A stretch of DNA of 8,732 bases, taken from Actinomycetota bacterium (GTDB taxonomy: Bacteria > Actinomycetota > Thermoleophilia > UBA2241). The position numbers and the translations under genes are program-made. The DNA lies in contig PMKK01000264.1 of assembly GCA_003157715.1 (NCBI GenBank), positions 7,180 to 15,911 on the forward strand, given 5' to 3'. The notes beneath the pieces are model-generated. The model was given only the letters and a program-made list of their open reading frames with translations. It had not been told where the DNA came from and ran no database searches. Shown one piece after another: positions 6,080 through 8,732 of the stretch. Each line of letters begins with the position of its first letter. The first letter of the stretch is position 1.

Positions 6080-7455
6080 CCGCGCGCCTGCGCCAGGCGC
6101 ATCGCGGCGACGAAAGCGGAGACGAGCGAGGGGCGGCGCGGCAGCGACGGGTAGAGCGTCGTGGCGAGCAGGCGGCCGAGGGCGAAGCCTTCTGCCTGGC
6201 CGGGCTCGTCGGGCTCACCGACCACGAAGGCGAACGAGTCCTGTTCCAGCACCAGGAACTCGAGATCGAAGAGCTCGTACAGGGTGTCCTCGCTGTCGGC
6301 GTAGGGGTTGCCCGGACCGGGTCGCGCCGTGACGTAGCGGGGACGCTCGTACCACTCGAGGAGCTCGGCCTCGGCGGGAAGGACGCCGGCGAGCTCGTGG
6401 CTGCGCCCGCGGCTGTCGGCGAGGCGGCGGAGCAGCAGCAGCGTCCCGCCGCCGAAAGCGAGCGTCGGGAGCCCGCCGCCGATGGCGGCGGCGATCGCCG
6501 TCTTGAGAGCGTCGTTGCCGGCGAAGGCCGGAAGCTCGTCCTCGTCCAGCTGGCCGGCGAGGAGCAGGCCGCTCACGCCTGCCGGCAGCTCGCGATCGTG
6601 GGCGAGGTCGAACGGTGCCAGCTCCACCCCCATCGCCTGCAGGACGTCCACGTTCTCGAGGGCGAACGGCTCCAGCGGCGGGCCCCACGCGACGGCGAGG
6701 CTCAGGCCCGTCGCGGCCGCCGCAGGAGCCAGCAGCCGCCGCGAGCGGCTGGGCAGGAAGCCGCGCATCGTCGCTGCGGCGAGAATGTCGTCCGCTCGCA
6801 GGTACGTGCCGGCTTCGGCACACAACTGCGCTTCGCGGCCCTTGACCGGCCGCGGGCCGATCTGACGCACGGGACCGCTGCCGGTGGAGTACTGGCGCAC
6901 GAACTGCTCGCTCAGCTGAGGCGGCAGCCAGCCGAGCAACGGGAGGCCGACGTCGCGGCGCAGGACCTCGCCGAGCTCCGCGCCGGCGCCGCGGTCGTCC
7001 GCGCCGACCACGATCACGCCGGCGATCTCCACGCGCTTGGCAAGCGCCCTCACGCCGTAGACGGCAGCAGCCGCGGTCGCGCCGCGGTCGCGCGCGTCGA
7101 CGACGAGCACGAGCGGCGCGTCGAGCCCGGCGGCGATGTCCACGGCGCGCGAACCCCGGACACCCTGCCAGCGGTCGAGCGCCGGCTCCACCGCCGTGAG
7201 CAGGACCAGGTCGCTGCCCTCGCTCCAGTAGTCGAACAACTCCAGCGCGGTATCCTCGTCGTGCAAGGCGAGGTCGAGGACGCGCGGCGCCCTCGCGGCG
7301 CTCCCGTAGAGCAGACGCCAGAGAGGTACGTCCAGCCCGATGCTGATGGGACGGACGGCCCGCTGCCCGCTGAGACCGGCCAGCACCGCGCCGGCGGCGA
7401 GGGCCACGGCAGGACCGGGCTCGAGCCCGCAGAGGACGAGCCTGGGCACCGACAT
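6076..7455 (-). CDS. CbiA/CobB-like protein with lost active-site residues (putative pseudoenzyme)
   Basis: A 459-residue cytoplasmic protein with the two-domain plan and length of cobyrinate a,c-diamide synthase. The N-terminal P-loop domain (1-180) has the CbiA order, ending in DAPLVLVVDARD (112-123), VEIAGVIVVG (142-151) and LPLLGWLP (171-178). The GATase domain (about 250-450) follows with ENVDVLQAMGVELAPFDL, GLPTLAFGGG (328-337) and AEGFALGRLLATTLYPSL (421-438). Key residues are missing. Residues 9-17 read CGLEPGPAV where a Walker A with GKT belongs. The ECGG nucleophile motif is FGGG, with Gly335 for Cys. The SYxHxH histidines are Tyr435 and Ser437. It should therefore not make cobyrinate diamide, and no cobalamin genes are nearby. 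ATG at 7455 is chosen for the AGGAGG about 10 bases upstream. It heads a coupled operon with two membrane glycosyltransferase-like genes, suggesting a structural or sensing role there (inference). Confidence 0.82.
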   Translation of the reverse strand: MSVPRLVLCGLEPGPAVALAAGAVLAGLSGQRAVRPISIGLDVPLWRLLYGSAARAPRVLDLALHDEDTALELFDYWSEGSDLVLLTAVEPALDRWQGVRGSRAVDIAAGLDAPLVLVVDARDRGATAAAAVYGVRALAKRVEIAGVIVVGADDRGAGAELGEVLRRDVGLPLLGWLPPQLSEQFVRQYSTGSGPVRQIGPRPVKGREAQLCAEAGTYLRADDILAAATMRGFLPSRSRRLLAPAAAATGLSLAVAWGPPLEPFALENVDVLQAMGVELAPFDLAHDRELPAGVSGLLLAGQLDEDELPAFAGNDALKTAIAAAIGGGLPTLAFGGGTLLLLRRLADSRGRSHELAGVLPAEAELLEWYERPRYVTARPGPGNPYADSEDTLYELFDLEFLVLEQDSFAFVVGEPDEPGQAEGFALGRLLATTLYPSLPRRPSLVSAFVAAMRLAQARG

Positions 7456-7465
7456 GTAAGGGGGT

Positions 7466-7471
7466 CCTCCT
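7466..7471 (-). promoter_or_regulatory. Shine-Dalgarno AGGAGG of the CbiA-like gene
   Basis: AAAGGAGGA on the minus strand, 9-10 bases before ATG at 7455, fixes that start over the open frame that extends upstream to 7626 and into the kinase gene. Confidence 0.75.
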
Positions 7472-7535
7472 TTCGGCGGGCCGCGCGGTGCGTTCGGGCG
7501 CGATCCGCGCGCGAAACGGACTTCGAGTCCCGGGA

Positions 7536-7549
7536 TAGAATACCCTACT
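7536..7549. promoter_or_regulatory. AT-rich island in the divergent region, possible -10 elements
   Basis: The stretch TAGAATACCCTACT is the only AT-rich patch between the CbiA-like and kinase starts (118 bases apart). It gives TAGAAT on the plus strand, about 32 bases before the kinase ATG, and TATTCT on the minus strand. No good -35 hexamer is seen at 16-18 bases from either, so promoter use and direction are uncertain. Confidence 0.3.
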
Positions 7550-7573
7550 GCATCGCCGAGGACCGGGGTGGGG

Positions 7574-8732
7574 ATGGACCTGCACAAACAACTTCGTGAC
7601 GCTCTGTGGGCGCGCGTGCTCTTCACGCTCGCCTTGCTGATGGGCGTCCTCTGGGTCCAGTTCGACGATCACGGGTTCGTGCTCTGGGAGCTCGCCGCCG
7701 CGGTCGCCGTGGTCGCCATCGCCAATATCCCCTTCTTCTTCCTGGAGCCGCGCGTCGAGATAAGCTCGCTGGCGGCCGAGATCATGGTGGTCGACCTGGC
7801 GCTCGTCACCGTGGCGATCATCTACAGTGGCGGGGCACTGAGCGCCGAGGCGATCTTCTACGTCTGGCCCATCGTCTTCGCGACCGTCTTCCTGCCGGCG
7901 TGGGCGCCCTACGGGGCCGCCGTGGCCGCCGGCGTCTTATACACGGGCATCTGGATACTCCAGCACTTCGGCTACCTGCACCCGTCCGCCGTGGTCGAAG
8001 AGATCCACGTCCCACCCAACTGGATGCTGATCACGACCTTCCTGCACGTGACCGCCTTCCTGCTGGTCGCGCTGCTCGCCGGCCGGCTCGCCACGGCGCT
8101 CATGCGCAGCACCACGCAGCTGAGCAGCGCCAAGGCGGACACCGAGGCGCAGTTGCGCCGCATGCAGGCGACCAACGAGCAACTTCGCGCCATGAGCGAG
8201 AGCAGCCGCGTGTTTCTGCGCCATCACGATGCCGAGGGACTCATGCCGGAGGCGCTGGCCCAGATCGCCGAGGCCTCCGGCATGAGCACGGGGTTCGCGC
8301 TGGTGCTCAACCGCAACAGCGGCGAGTATGACGAGCGTGCGCGCCACGGGCGCGTCGACGAGGCCCTCGTGCGCAAGATGCGAGAGCTCGGCCTCGCCGA
8401 GGCCGCCACGGCGGGCGTCCGCCGCTGCGAGGAGGTCACCGACTCTCAGATGGGCCGCCTCCTCAAGGCCGTCGAGAAGGACGGCTTCCGCGGCTTCCTG
8501 CTCGCTCCCCTGGAGGCCAAGAACGAGGTCCTCGGGGTCATCTGCCTCCTGTACGACAAGGACCATGCCGTGGCCGACTCCGCCCTCCCCACGCTCGGCG
8601 CCCTCAGCGGGCAGGTCGCGCTCGTGCTGCGCAACATCCAGTACAACGAGGAACTGGCGCGCAAGAACGACGAGCTCACGCACCTTGACCAGCTAAAGAG
8701 CGACTTCATGGCCACGATGAGCCACGAGCTGC
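7574..8732 (+). CDS. Membrane sensor histidine kinase with GAF domain, 3' end cut by window
   Basis: Two-component sensor kinase; 386 residues are visible, with the frame open to the window end. About six membrane helices (roughly 12-30, 36-57, 66-85, 93-108, 112-130 and 150-172) form an integral sensor with little external domain, suggesting a signal from within or near the membrane. A short helical linker (180-212) leads to a GAF-type domain (about 215-355; GFALVLNRNSG, FLLAPLEAKNEVLGVICLLYDKD). A coiled stretch (356-373) then runs into the HisKA dimerisation box LDQLKSDFMATMSHEL, whose His384 is the predicted phosphorylation site. The ATP-binding domain lies beyond the window. ATG at 7574 is chosen; an in-frame GTG at 7568 is better spaced (5 bases) from GAGGA (7558-7562) and is a real alternative. 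It is transcribed divergently from the CbiA-like cassette, so it may control it, but the ligand and partner response regulator are not visible. Confidence 0.92.
   Translation, partial: MDLHKQLRDALWARVLFTLALLMGVLWVQFDDHGFVLWELAAAVAVVAIANIPFFFLEPRVEISSLAAEIMVVDLALVTVAIIYSGGALSAEAIFYVWPIVFATVFLPAWAPYGAAVAAGVLYTGIWILQHFGYLHPSAVVEEIHVPPNWMLITTFLHVTAFLLVALLAGRLATALMRSTTQLSSAKADTEAQLRRMQATNEQLRAMSESSRVFLRHHDAEGLMPEALAQIAEASGMSTGFALVLNRNSGEYDERARHGRVDEALVRKMRELGLAEAATAGVRRCEEVTDSQMGRLLKAVEKDGFRGFLLAPLEAKNEVLGVICLLYDKDHAVADSALPTLGALSGQVALVLRNIQYNEELARKNDELTHLDQLKSDFMATMSHEL

Noticed and set aside
6076..7455. Calling this gene a functional cobyrinate a,c-diamide synthase (cbiA/cobB)
   Set aside because: Walker A, the nucleophilic Cys and the catalytic His are all replaced, and there are no cobalamin genes nearby.
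5962..7599. 545-residue plus-strand open frame opposite the CbiA-like gene
   Set aside because: Low-complexity Arg/Ala/Glu composition, no recognisable fold, and it crosses the divergent control region and the kinase start. The opposite strand encodes a recognisable two-domain protein.
7937..8683. 248-residue minus-strand open frame opposite the histidine kinase
   Set aside because: The plus frame encodes continuous membrane, GAF and HisKA motifs, so the antisense frame is a GC-driven shadow.
1..8732. tRNA, rRNA, CRISPR arrays, transposases or integrase sites
   Set aside because: No repeat-spacer pattern, tRNA-like fold, transposase motif or terminal inverted repeats were seen on reading; small structured RNAs cannot be excluded without a covariance search.

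Overview
This is a very GC-rich bacterial window with GTG, TTG and ATG starts, clear Shine-Dalgarno sequences in several places, and strong third-position G/C. Gene content and style (an Rrf2 regulator, a membrane-anchored TPR protein, GT-C-like membrane proteins with an HW...RGW.RQAD block, a six-TM GAF histidine kinase) suggest a high-GC actinobacterial lineage, perhaps an uncultured Coriobacteriia/Thermoleophilia-type organism. That placement is an impression from protein style, not a phylogenetic result.

Layout, left to right. (1) Bases 1-954, plus: a UDP-glucose 4-epimerase (galE) lacking only its first few codons. (2) Bases 1043-1459, minus: an Rrf2-family regulator with an IscR-like Cys3His cluster motif, a good sigma-70-type promoter and a dyad in its leader. 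(3) Bases 1460-1762: a divergent control region of about 300 bases holding that promoter, an extended -10 for the next gene, a 17-nt direct repeat and a phased TTAAGC repeat array. (4) Bases 1763-2389, plus: a membrane-anchored extracytoplasmic TPR protein. (5) Bases 2390-2687: a convergent gap with one hairpin after the TPR gene and nothing else I can support. (6) Bases 2688-7455, minus: a tightly coupled three-gene cassette. It is transcribed from a CbiA/CobB-like protein that has lost its key catalytic residues, into two paralogous multi-membrane GT-C-like proteins; the junctions are a 4-base overlap and a 2-base gap. (7) Bases 7574-8732, plus: a divergently transcribed membrane sensor histidine kinase cut by the window end just inside its phosphoacceptor box.

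The most unusual part is the 2688-7455 cassette. A two-domain protein keeps the whole cobyrinate a,c-diamide synthase scaffold, yet its Walker A lysine, its glutamine-amidotransferase cysteine and its catalytic histidine are all replaced. It is translationally coupled to a pair of duplicated membrane proteins that resemble lipid-linked-sugar glycosyltransferases. The arrangement suggests an undescribed envelope-glycan or polymer system with a cytoplasmic pseudoenzyme partner, possibly under a sensor kinase encoded next door. The sequence shows the arrangement; the function is inference.
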